A DNA stretch of 64,000 nt, taken from Rhizophagus sp. LPA8_4_AMF. Its lineage: Eukaryota > Glomeromycota > Glomeromycetes > Glomerales > Glomeraceae. Positions 25,001-36,100 of this stretch are shown here, one piece after another; the first letter of the stretch is position 1, and every line of letters starts with the position of its first letter. The stretch is taken from assembly GCA_021464525.1 (NCBI GenBank), contig JADRCO010000043.1, positions 1 to 64,000 of the forward strand. The letters are read 5' to 3'. The notes under the pieces are model-generated. The model worked only from the letters and a program-made list of their open reading frames with translations, ran no database searches and was not told where the DNA came from. The position numbers and the translations under genes were made by a program.

Positions 25001-26183
25001 TCAGAAATGCTTTATCCAATTCGTTTGTGGTTGTTATTGACGAAAGAGATGCACAAGAAATTGCCGAGATGGATGAAAAACGAAATAGTAAAAACAAAGA
25101 TAATTTGAAAGGAAAAGATAATATTGACATTGACAGTGATCAAGGTGCTAATTCAAAATCACTAAAACAACAAGTTACTTTAAGAACTGTAGATAATTTT
25201 CAAGGTGAAGAAGCAAACATAGTCATTATTTCATTAGTTCGTAATTCCTCTCAATCTGATGGATATGATTCTATCGGATTTCTCAAAAGTACTAATAGAA
25301 GCAACGTATTATTGTCACGTGCTCGTGAAGGAATGTATCTTATTGGCAATTCTGAATTAATGGCAAAGAGATCTAAAGATATGTGGGCTCCTGTTATTAA
25401 TATTTTACGGGAACGTGAACAAGTTGGCTTTGGTATGCCAATTGTATGTAATCAACATCCTGATTATAAGAATATCATTGATAAACCTGAACAATTTGCG
25501 CAAGTTAGTCCGGATGGCGGATGCCGTCGACCATGTTATACACCACTCCCTTGTGGACATGCATGTATTTATAGTTGTCATTTTGATAACCCTGATCATA
25601 TTGGAATTGATTGTCCTGAACCATGTCCGAAAATTCATCCAGAATGCAATCATAAATGTTTAAAGCTTTGTTATCAAGATTGTGGAAGATGCGTAGTTCG
25701 TATTGGAGATATTACATTACCTGGCTGTGGTCACGTAATTCAAAATGCTAAATGTTGGCAAAAACAATCTATAGGGACACTCAAATGTATGGAATTAGTT
25801 ACAAAAAAATCACCATATTGTGAGCACTTTCAAGAGATACATGTAAGTAATACTTTGTAAATGTAATTCATTTTTTTTGGAAAATATTTGTTAATTTTAC
25901 TCTTTTGTGATTTTAGTGTTTTGAGCCTGTTAGTGACATTAAATGTAAAGAGAAATGTGCCAAACAATTAGAATGTGGACATAAATGTTTAAGGGAATGT
26001 TTTGAATGCCAAAAACTTTCTGCTTCACAGGAAGAATTTGATGCAGCTATTCTTATTGAACGAACACAACATGGAAATTGTATGAATTTTTGTAATAGAC
26101 CGTTACACTGCAAACATAAATGTACAAATTTCTGTCATAAAGGATTTAAATGTCCACCGTGTGTGATGTGTGCTCTAATATAA
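22022..26183 (+). CDS. ZNFX1-like SF1 helicase, copy 2 (truncated at both ends)
   Basis: Five exons: 22022-23129, 23202-23249, 23335-23471, 23542-25842 and 25917-26183, giving 1286 residues with phases that agree. It begins inside what is exon 3 of the other copies, at DPPGELSKNGIRHDND, so the Asn-rich start, the N-terminal helical region and exons 1-2 are missing. An in-frame ATG at 22022 could serve as a new start. Helicase motifs are intact: GPPGTGKT (386-393), CEEAGE (741-746), GDHNQLRP, DNFQGEEAN and LLSRAREGM. NFX1-type Cys repeats follow, then an abrupt end after CPPCVMC, the same place where copy 1 ends. It may be expressed as a shortened helicase or be decaying; all motif frames remain open. 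Confidence 0.85.
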
Positions 26184-27269
26184 GTTACATAAATAAAATT
26201 TTTATTTAAATTATAATAAATTTATATATTATTTATCTATTTTTGCATAAAAACCTTTACATCCTATTGTGTATAATAATATATTACGATAAACGCGGTA
26301 AAATAAACAAAAATTTGCTACCTCAACCGGAGATCTGCAAAAAAGAAATATTTATACTAATGGTATTTCTGGCCATGTCCAGCATGTCTTACAAAATTTA
26401 CAAAATTTTATAGTCGCATATCACCTCATACCATATGAGGTTTACCACCCTGTTAATTATACCTAAGCAGGGAACCCCAGGTCACCTATGTGTCAGAAAA
26501 GATTGTTGATAAAGAAGAAAACAATGATAAATCTTTATCAATAAACAAACATGATTCTAAGGAAGTAAAGTTATGCAAGACGTTAATCAAAGGATATGAA
26601 GAGGATCAAGTAGGAATTCTTAGGGAAAGGGTTTAACAAGAAGATTTCAGGGCAATTTGAGATAATTATCTACACCTGTTACGCCAACCCAGGCTAATAA
26701 GGAGGATTAAGAGTCTGAGAATTCAATCTCGCAGAGTTTAGCCTGATTATTCATTAAGGCCGAAAAATGGGTCACTCTGGCTTACCAGAAGGAGATTCGA
26801 TGTTGATACTACTAGAATATTAAAAGATAATGATAATAGGGTTACAGGACATATTGGGTCATCTCACAGGTGTCACAGGAGAAAATTATCTCCGATCAAT
26901 AGATTGGTTCGGATCGGCAAGATTTATTTGGTAATTGAATTTTTATCGGTTTTTAGATTATTATATTCGGTAATATTGCGCACATCTTCTTGATTTTATA
27001 GTTCAAATTAGTTTCCTGGAAAACAATCAATCTCTTCTCAAAAAATCTAATTCGGATCGCATGATTGCCAATAACTTTTATTAAGATACAAATTTATTTA
27101 AAATTTCAAGTTAGTATAGATAAAAAAAAACACGTGACAAATTTCATTGACTGGAAAATACTAAGAAAAATTGGCATATAAGCATCTTTTTTTATTTTTT
27201 CTGGTGCACAGCAGCGACTCACTCCCCCTTTTAGATACACTCTGAAGGATTCTTCACCAAAAGTGACCT
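26184..27269. other. Intergenic with a coding-like remnant
   Basis: Most of the stretch has no gene. The segment 26460-26636 is open for 58 codons (YLSREPQVTYVSEKIVDKEE.. ending LRERV) and, with its surroundings to about 26890, is less AT-rich than the neighbours. It reads like a piece of a protein gene but I do not recognise the family, and no start is visible. Confidence 0.35.
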
Positions 27270-27707
27270 CTATTCCTCCATCGGCTTAAATACATCAAAA
27301 TTTGTAAGGATATGATCCCATGAAAAACTAGAAACTGGCCTGACTAAATGCCATAAGGTAGTGAGGGTCGACACGCCTAATGTTTCATTGCAATATCCGG
27401 TCCAAGCGGTAATGCTACCAATCCCCTCCCATCGCACAGTAAACGTGAGCACAGCGTGAACGAGATCCTGTGTTTCGTTTGATTTGGGGCTGCTGTTGAC
27501 CCATCCCACCATAGGAAATTCTTTGCCAGTAGTGCCGGACGGCGAGATATAGGTGCCATTCAGCGCTCCGGTATCTGGGTCAACTTGCATAATATTCAGG
27601 GTTGACTCAAGTTGATTTCTCAACTCGATGCCATCGCTTAGAATACTGTACAACATACACATGTTATAAATAAAGCCTGATGTTGTTAATATTACATAGC
27701 AATACAA
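27270..27707 (-). CDS. Avidin/streptavidin-family biotin-binding protein (exon or pseudogene)
   Basis: The frame encodes an avidin-fold sequence: NQLESTLNIMQVDPDTGALN, then GTYISPSG, GWVNSS, LTFTVRW, SITAWTGYCNE, LTTLWHLVRP and SWDHILTNFDVF. The three later tryptophans that line the biotin pocket in avidins (TAWTG, TTLWHLV, SWD) are present. The first family motif GTWYN is poorly kept (GIELRN). A signal-peptide-like frame lies just upstream on the same strand (27795-27730, MKFNLLLLLLTAFTVTTSS). An acceptor-like GTACAG lies at the start of the avidin part, but I found no canonical splice that joins the two in frame. The coding stretch is clearly richer in G and C than its flanks, suggesting different origin. 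Avidins bind biotin tightly and are thought to act in defence in fungi such as Pleurotus. Confidence 0.75.
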   Translation of the reverse strand: MYCYVILTTSGFIYNMCMLYSILSDGIELRNQLESTLNIMQVDPDTGALNGTYISPSGTTGKEFPMVGWVNSSPKSNETQDLVHAVLTFTVRWEGIGSITAWTGYCNETLGVSTLTTLWHLVRPVSSFSWDHILTNFDVFKPMEE

Positions 27708-27729
27708 TATAGTAATAACATGATAACAT

Positions 27730-27795
27730 TTAAAATAATGAAGAAGTTGTTACAGTAAAGGCGGTTAAAAGGAGCAAGAGTAAGTTAAATTTCAT
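27730..27795 (-). CDS. Signal-peptide-like frame upstream of the avidin frame
   Basis: MKFNLLLLLLTAFTVTTSSL has a lysine, a run of leucines and small residues before Ser-Ser, the layout of a secretory signal peptide. It ends in a stop after 21 residues and lies about 80 bases before the avidin-like domain on the same strand. It is probably the first exon or the displaced 5' end of that gene. Confidence 0.45.
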   Translation of the reverse strand: MKFNLLLLLLTAFTVTTSSLF

Positions 27796-27839
27796 TTTTG
27801 ATTTTCTGTTGATTTTTGCTTTTTTTTATGTAGAGTAGT

Positions 27840-30110
27840 TGAGACGTATTTATACGTATAAAAATTGGTATTGAGGCTTAATGCTTAGCGAAGTTAAAAG
27901 TCTGATTCAGTTACTCAAAAAGAATTCTCTCACCTCCAACTTGATTAAGAAATTGGGCTTAGAAAAATGGGGGCTTCTGATTTATTTTTTCGAAATATTC
28001 ACATGAATCATATTTATTAAAAATGGTATATAAGTATAATTTCGAAAAGGGAGGGGGAGACTTCTGATTGGCTAATATAATTTTCATGCCATTTAACCAA
28101 TCATATTTATTAAAATGTATAATTTTAAAAAGAGGGGGGGGATTTTGTTAAACATGTAATCAAATTGGAATGGCCTAATTAAATCGATTGCATAGCCTAT
28201 ATTGAAACGATAATATTTTTATACTCTGTATGTTAGTATTCAAAATCGGCAAAATATGTAGGTTATTTTGGCTGATCGTTAACTTGTTAACGGTTTTTGC
28301 CAAGAAGAAAATTTTTTATTAATATATATGCGAAAAATAAATACATAGTTTGGGACTACGCCTATAGTTGCCGCCCAAATAAATGGGATGGGAGTCCCAT
28401 CCCATCCCATCCCAAATCCCATTTAAATATATAAAGAATATTTATGAACTGCATAATTTTTTTTTATATAAAATTTTTTCAAATATAATATTTTGACATT
28501 TTTAACATTTTCTTTAAAAATATTTATTTTTTTAATATATTTTATTATCTCTTTATAATTTTTTTGTATATTTAATTTTTGTAAGCATTATCTTATTGGG
28601 CTATCATATGATCTGTATGAATTAATTAATTATTGGACTAAGATATGAAAATTAAGTCCTTTTTTATTGAATACCAAGCCATTTTTAATTTAAATATTGT
28701 CCGTTGCAAAAAGGTTGATACACCAATACATTTATAGTAAAAAATTTTTTTTTCAAATTAATATAAACCATTAAATGATTTTATTTATAATTTAGGTTTT
28801 AAAATATATTCTAGTATAACTTTTTTTAAATTTTTAAATTGATATAAAAAATTTTATTAATTATTGATTTTTTTAATTCAAAATCTTCATAATTTCTTAT
28901 ATAAAATAACTGCTATTTTTAAGGCATATGAGCCATTTTATTTAGATTTTATTATAATATATGTGTTAAAAATAAAAGCTCAGAAAGGCTAACAACTATA
29001 ATAAAGATACATATGAGTTAAATAATTTCATTATTAAATTTTTTTTTTGGCCGGCCATAGAATTTTGCTACAACTAAACATCATTTTTATCTTTATTATA
29101 TTTAGTAACCATGTGGTGTAACTGTTATCTCCCTAGTAGCAAGGGTCGTAAAAGCCTTCTTGCGTAGTGATAAGTCTTGATGTCACTTCTGGTTTTATTG
29201 GATGCCAAAAAAGTATTAATGGATATGAATAATCATTCTTTTTTTATTACCATTTAAGAAGTTTTGATTTCACTTTAAATCATTTATAGAAAAAAAAAGT
29301 GGACAATTTTTTTTTATTTTAAAGTTTGATAAATAAATATATAAAAAATGTAACTAACCTCGTAATTTTATAAATGTTCTGATTTTTCCCATTATTTAGT
29401 ATTATACATATTAGGAGTAATCACTTCATTATAACCTCGTTTATGATATTCTGTCTGTAATTATGTATATAATTTAGTGTGATATGAAAACACTAACTCA
29501 TTCAAGTGTAAATTTAATATTAATTTTATAAAGTCAATTAATTATTAATTCTAGCTCCATTTGGACCCGTCTTTTTTATAATCATATGACCTTATGACCA
29601 TACTAAGCATTTGTTTTGTTAAATACAAAGCCATTTTGTTAAACACTAAGCTTCTTGTTAAACACTAAGCCACTTTTGTTAAATATTAACATTTTTTGTT
29701 AAATCCCAAGTCATTTTTATTAAATTTTAAGCCTTTTTTTATTAAATACCAAGCCATTTTCTGATAAATATTAGGAAGAACAATAAATTATATAAAAAAT
29801 GAATAAATCAAATAAAAGTAAAAATTCTAACTAATATAAATATTTGTCACTAACTATAAAATTAGCTATAAATAGAATTAATTTTTCTGGTCAATTTGTA
29901 ATTAATAGCAGATATTGATAATTTTAAATTAATTTTAATATGATTTTTTTTTACTTTAACTAATGACTTTTATGTTTAGTATAATTTGACAGTTTTATAT
30001 TGATAATTTGGCTTAGTTCCAATAAATTGGCATGATTTGGCTGCTTAGTTCCTAACTTTTTAGAGTAAAAATCTGCGCAATTCTGAGACATAAAGCCACA
30101 GGTCAAAATG
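27840..30110. other. Gene-free AT-rich region with short tandem repeats
   Basis: Two imperfect tandem copies of about 90 bases (GGGGG..CTTCTGATT .. CATATTTATTAAAA) span about 27965-28140. An inverted GGGATGGGAGTCCCATCCC motif is at about 28385. About seven copies of a 20-27 bp TTTGTTAAATAC.AAGCCA unit lie at 29610-29765. No protein-like frame or RNA gene is seen. Confidence 0.5.
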
Positions 30111-30111
30111 T

Positions 30112-30312
30112 ATAAAATCAGTCACCAATCGGTCATATGGCTGGTGACTGATTGGTGACCGATTGGTTACCTATTGGTAATCTATTCTTTCAGTTGAGTA
30201 AGGATGGGTAGGCTATGTTAGCTAGGAAGTCTACTAAGTTCCCTACCTTATAACCAGATCTGTTACCTATCGGTCACCAATCAGTCATATGACCTATTGA
30301 TGACTGATTTAT
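30112..30312. mobile_element. About 200-bp MITE with CAGTCACCAATCGGTCATAT arms
   Basis: About 50 bases at each end are inverted copies (ATAAAATCAGTCACCAATCG.. and, inverted, ATAAATCAGTCATCAATAGG..). Inside each arm, short direct repeats of GATTGGTGACCGATTGGT recur. No coding capacity; a non-autonomous foldback element. Confidence 0.75.
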
Positions 30313-33116
30313 GGCAGAAGATCTTCCCGCGTATAAACCATTATCATGTTGTGGAATACCCGGGCACACAGTAATGTTCGAAGGAGATGTATTTGTTCTT
30401 AATTATAAAGATGTCGATACATGCCGGACTGAACCCATCGGTCCGGTTTGGTCCGGTCCTGTTTTGACTTTACAGTAAAAAACATGGCCAATTAAATTTA
30501 TCGCATCATTTTATCCTAATTCGCTTCAAAGAGTCAAATACGTAAATCTGACTGTACTCTCCAATTTATATACGTGTACCTTAATTTATTTTAAACAGTA
30601 TTCTAATATGATTATATGAAACAATTAGATCTATAATCTATTACCACATAAAGGAACTTCCGATTTATAGAAACAATCAGGACATTGATCCACCACTAAC
30701 TAGAGAACCTCCGATGAAGAACCATCAACAAGAAATTCCGTAGGGAATAGCTGAAAAATGGTATGCACTTACCATATTAATATATTCCAATTTCAAAACT
30801 AATTTTTCATTTTATATTCAAATGATGAATTTGAAGTAATGCCATCAACTCCAAGAATACCAACAAAGGAATAATTCCGAATTAAAAGTTGTGATAATGA
30901 TCAATCATTTTCAATTATCGGTGAATTTCCCTAATATACTAATAAGTAGATAGTTGATTATTTCCAACCGAAAAATTTCAAGTTATGATTTTTTTCCTTT
31001 AAAGTAAGTTCCGTAAGATTCATAATTCATTTATATCTATTAATTAATTAAAAACTGTAAAGAATTAATAGTAATGCAAACGTGGATGTTTCTTTTGTAA
31101 TGGAATAACGAAATTCTCATTTAAAAAAAATAAACTAGAACTATTCTAGTTATGTAATTTGACGCGCTAGCATTAAAAATCTTGAAATCTAGTTGTAATA
31201 CATGATAAGGTTTAGATGTACAAATGTGAAATTAAAGCTTGTATAACACAATGTCAAAAATATTCAATGAAATAAAGCCCAATTTGAATCAAGTTATTCT
31301 GTAAATAAGCTTGATAAATCGCTATAAATTGGTAAAAATAGTTGAATAACTGCTTAACTTTAAACCTATATGAAATTCTCTCAAATGTGATATAGATCCT
31401 AAGGAAGTGCAATCGTTAATGTATCTGCATTACAAACACGATTATGAAAAACCAAATGTGGTGCTCTCGTATTCGTGCTCATTTAAGAAGTTTCTTAAAG
31501 ATAATTGGAAATACTTTTCTGAGAACGATTATTTCCGGTTGTTTGGAAGTGGGTAATTTGTAGGTGGAAAAGGGACATTTTATATCTACTACTATACGTC
31601 TATACGTGATAGGAGACCACTGATAATGCTGCGGATGACCACTTGAAGTTATCATGGGAGCTCACGTATATATAAGTCCATAGAGTAGGTGGTCTTTATT
31701 AAAAATTTTGTACGGTACATGGCGATTAATAAGAGTGCTCACTTAAGAGTTTTAACTTTTAAAACAACGACAACAACAATAATCTACTTAGGATACATTG
31801 CTTGTGCTTTTTCATATTTTGGACCTTATAAAAACACTTGATCTTCCATAATCGACATTTGTGGCATCTGTTAAAATTAAAAATCAAACAAAATGGCATT
31901 GTTACTGCTTTTTTAACAATCTTCGTACAGTATAACTATTTTACTAATGTTACAGTAACAAAACTTTAAAATAATTAAATATATAATAACCAAATATCGC
32001 CTTTTGAATTATCTCTTCGAGACTTTAATAGAAACTCAACTCCAAAAAATTATATAATCTTATTAATATCTCAAAGAATAAAGAAGTCACAAGAATTACT
32101 CTCAAATAATTGTACTCATCAAATCGAGTCAGTTCTAGCTACTAGCCTTTTTAAAAAAAAATTTTCACGCGCACATTTTTTCTAATTCACTTCAAAACTG
32201 ACGCTGTTATCATTTAAATTTCGATGATCATTTTACACCTCATTTGACACCTACCCAATATGGTAAGACCTTGTTTTTAATTTTGATCTGCTAATGTTTC
32301 GCTAGACGAAATTTTCATTTTAAATTGTTTAATTTCTAATTTACGACATTAAGAATTTTATATTAAATTAATAAGTATTTAATAAGTAACAGATACTAGT
32401 AACTATATAAATGAAATAACAATTTGAGGATAAATTTTTCTGTTTAAACTTTTAACATGTGATTTCCTACATTTCATAGTAAATAAATTAACCAAATATT
32501 ACGCAAGAAACACCCGACTTTCCGTAATTTTCCGAAAAATTAAACAAACCATTTATTATGAAGATTTATATATAAGTAACTAACAAATTTATTCAATTAT
32601 AAAATGCACGATGAAATCCTCATCAAGCGTATGCTATGATATATCTTTTTTTTTTTTAATTTTGAGTTTTTTGGGATTTACCTTTTTAAAAAAATTTTGC
32701 TCGTTTATTGAGTCGCGTCAGCTGAAAGTTGACGTACATCTGATGACGGCTGGCTTAGTAATCCTGGCCAAACATTTAAATATTGGGCAATATCGAGCCA
32801 ATAATGTAGGCCGGCGTCAAATCGAAAGTTCTAAAATTTGATATTTTTTCCCAAATTGGTGATTAGTTAATTGTATCACATCTATTTGTACAAATGCATC
32901 TCAGGTTTGAAGATCTGCGAAAATATTTTTTTTCAGGTGAATAGCCGTGTCAATTCGAAAAGAAAAATCTTTTTTGCATTGATACAATATCAATTATTTA
33001 TTGAATTATTCATATTGTTCACATAAAAAAAAAGCAAATCACATTTTTTCAGTCGTTTCCTTTTTTTTAAAATATATATATATATAATAAAAACGGAAAT
33101 TTTTTATTAATTAGTC
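30313..33116. other. Intergenic upstream of helicase copy 3
   Basis: Contains GGTCCGGTTTGGTCCGG short repeats at about 30440. An open stretch of 54 codons at 31392-31556 (IDPKEVQSLMYLHYKHDYEK.. ending FRLFGSG) has protein-like composition and is less AT-rich than its flanks; I do not recognise it. The 76-codon frame at 32611-32841 is not convincing. An (AT)n run at 33073-33088 precedes the copy 3 start by about 30 bases. Confidence 0.4.
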
Positions 33117-36100
33117 ATGATTAAAAAAAGGGAAACAGAATCTGGTTCTAATAACAATGGTACTCAAAATAATGGCGGTGGCAGTGGCGGTGGTAGAAGA
33201 AATAGAAATGTAGAACCTCGTACAAGGCAAAACCATGATCATAATCGTCCAAATGAACCACCAGCACCAAGACTTAGTGCTCATGAGATAAGACAATCAC
33301 AACAAGAAGCTACTATATCAAATTTTAGTTCTTCTGAATTAACTTATAATGGTAGTGATAAATTAGTTTTTATTACTAATGGTGAACCGATTAAAACTAT
33401 TTGGAAAAGAATATTGAAAAAAAACAAACCTTTGGATCAAAAAGATATTAAAATGTTTATTGGTTCTGCATTAGTAGCATCTGATAATAAGATAGGTTAT
33501 GAAGTAGAAGAAATTGTAACTGAATTAGGTGATCCTGAGAGTGGTGTCAAGAAATTAAGAGAAATCATGAATTTTCCTTCAATGACATGTGATGCGGGTT
33601 TTGATAGTGGTGTGTTATCTTTTCAACATGTTATATTACCTTTATTGGGTTTATTCACTAGAACGGCCATCACTGAATGTATTTTGGAAAAATATGTTCT
33701 TGCAATCTTTACTGTCGTCTATGAAAATCTTGTAAGTATTATTAATAACGTTATTCATTTAATTACTGTTAATAATGTTATTTATAAAATCATTAGGACT
33801 CATTTCTTTATAATAATGTAATGAAAATGTTGGAAACGTTAGTACAACGTAATAGTGTTTGTGATTCTTGTGTTAGCGAAGATGTATTATTGTCGCGTGA
33901 ACGTTATACATTTATCCCGTCTTCGTGAGTATTATTCTTTTTTGACTCGTTATGATGCAAGAACGTCTCTCATAGTAATTAATAAAATATACTTAATAGT
34001 TTAGGAATATTTTTCTTGATAATTGTACGACTTCTTACAGAATTATTACGTCGTATCAATGATTCATCAATTAATGAGACGATGCATTATATTGCATATG
34101 ATTTATATCGATTAAAGACTATGTATCAAGAATCGATTGAACAACAACAATTCTCTTTAACAGATCCATTAACTAGTAATTTGGAGACTAGAAAATTTTT
34201 TTTCATGATATTAGAAAAAGAGATGAAAACCATGGATAAAATGTTAAATAATGGACGCAATAAGTTAATGTTTGATCAAAATCCTGAAGCAAGAAAAATA
34301 AATGTAAAATTAGATCAATTATATTATAAAGAATTAGCTAGAAGAGTTGATGCTGAGAGAACTTATGATCCACCTGGTGAACTATCAAATTATGGTAAAA
34401 GGCATGATAATGATTTTTCAGAAATTTCAAAAATTTCAATTATTCCTACAAATGAAGAAATTTTATGTGAACGTTCACCTTTTTTACCTACTTCACATCG
34501 TTATTCATTACATTTTTTACCTGATGGAGCTGCTAGATTACTTGATACACAATTTCGTCTTTTAAGAGAAGATTTATTAAATCCAATACGTGGTGGTTTG
34601 TCAAATTTATTAACTGCATTATTACAAGAACATTCTTCTTCTAATGATAATGTTATTAAATTAACAAAAGAATTAAAGAAAGTACGGGATTGGGGTGGTA
34701 GATTTTCTTATAATGATGGTACGAATGAAAACAGTGATTTACAAGTATATACTAATATACGATTTGCTAATATTATTTGTGATAAAAGAAAAGGTTTTGC
34801 TTGTACTATAAGATTTACTCCTCCAAAGATTAGTGCAAAAAATGCAAAAGGTAGAAGAGAATTTTGGGAAAGGAGTAAAAGATTATTAACTGGTAGTTTG
34901 GTTGCTGTTATATTACCTAATCCAAATCCTCAAGAAAGGGATACAAGTAATAATTCTTCTATAAGTAATTCTGATTTATATTTACTTTATTTTGGTGTAG
35001 TAATAACAAGAGATGAAAGAGCTTTATCAAAAGATGAAAACTTTGCGGAGATTGATATTAATTTTATAGATTCATCAATTTATTCTATCGTGTTAAGTGA
35101 GATCTCAAATTTTGATAATAAAAAAGCGTCATCAAAAAATAGATTTATGGTAGAATCAACTGGTGTTTATTTAGAATCTTATTATCATATTCTTAAAACT
35201 CTTCAAACTACAAATCCTTCTTCGTTACCTTTTGACAAATATTTGGCTCCTAATTTTAATGATTTGAATGTTAATAATGGTGAAGATATGAAAGGAAAGA
35301 TGAGGGAAGAAATGAGAGAAGAAATGAAGAAAGAAATGAGTAATATTTATGATGTGAAAGTTGAAACTCCTTTGTACACTAGAGCACCAGGATTTCAATT
35401 CGATTTATCAATTTTATGTAAAAATCAACATAATTTGCAATTAAATGTTGCAGATGAGAGTACTCACGATGAAGTGATAAAAAATATCGTTAAATATAGT
35501 AATATCGGTAAATTACCTGATGGATCTCCTTATGGATTAGACGAAACTCAAGGTAATTATAACAAGTACTGTATTATAGAGTTGAGAATTAACTTTTGTC
35601 TTTAATTTTAATTAATAGCCAAGGCGTTGGTATCTTCTCTAACGCGTGAAATTGCACTAGTTGAGGGTACGTATGACGTAGTGTATTTTATTATTTTGAA
35701 CGGGATCTAAAAAAAACATACGGCTTTATTTTTATAGGACCACCTGGTACGGGTAAAACTGTAATTGGAGTTCAATTAATGAAAGTATTATCAGCCCAAG
35801 AAAATCGAAAAACAAATATTGGCCCAATTCTAACCATTTGTTTTACCAATCACGCTCTTGATCAATTCCTGGAGGTAAAGTTTAATTACTTGTTCTATTT
35901 ATAAAATTCAAAAAAAAATTTATTTTTAGCATTCATTTTCAATTTTTTTTCCAGTATTTACTTGATGAAAATATAACAAATGTAGTAAGATTAGGTTCTC
36001 GATCAAAATCAGAAAGGATCAAAAAATATAGTTTAGATGAAGTTTGTAGAGATCGTGCTCGTACCAAAAAAGAAGCTTATTTGTTAGCAAAATTATATGA

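Noticed and set aside
32611-32841. 76-codon frame upstream of helicase copy 3
   Set aside because: It begins with a Phe/Leu run from poly-T, and the rest resembles no domain and lacks splice or promoter context.
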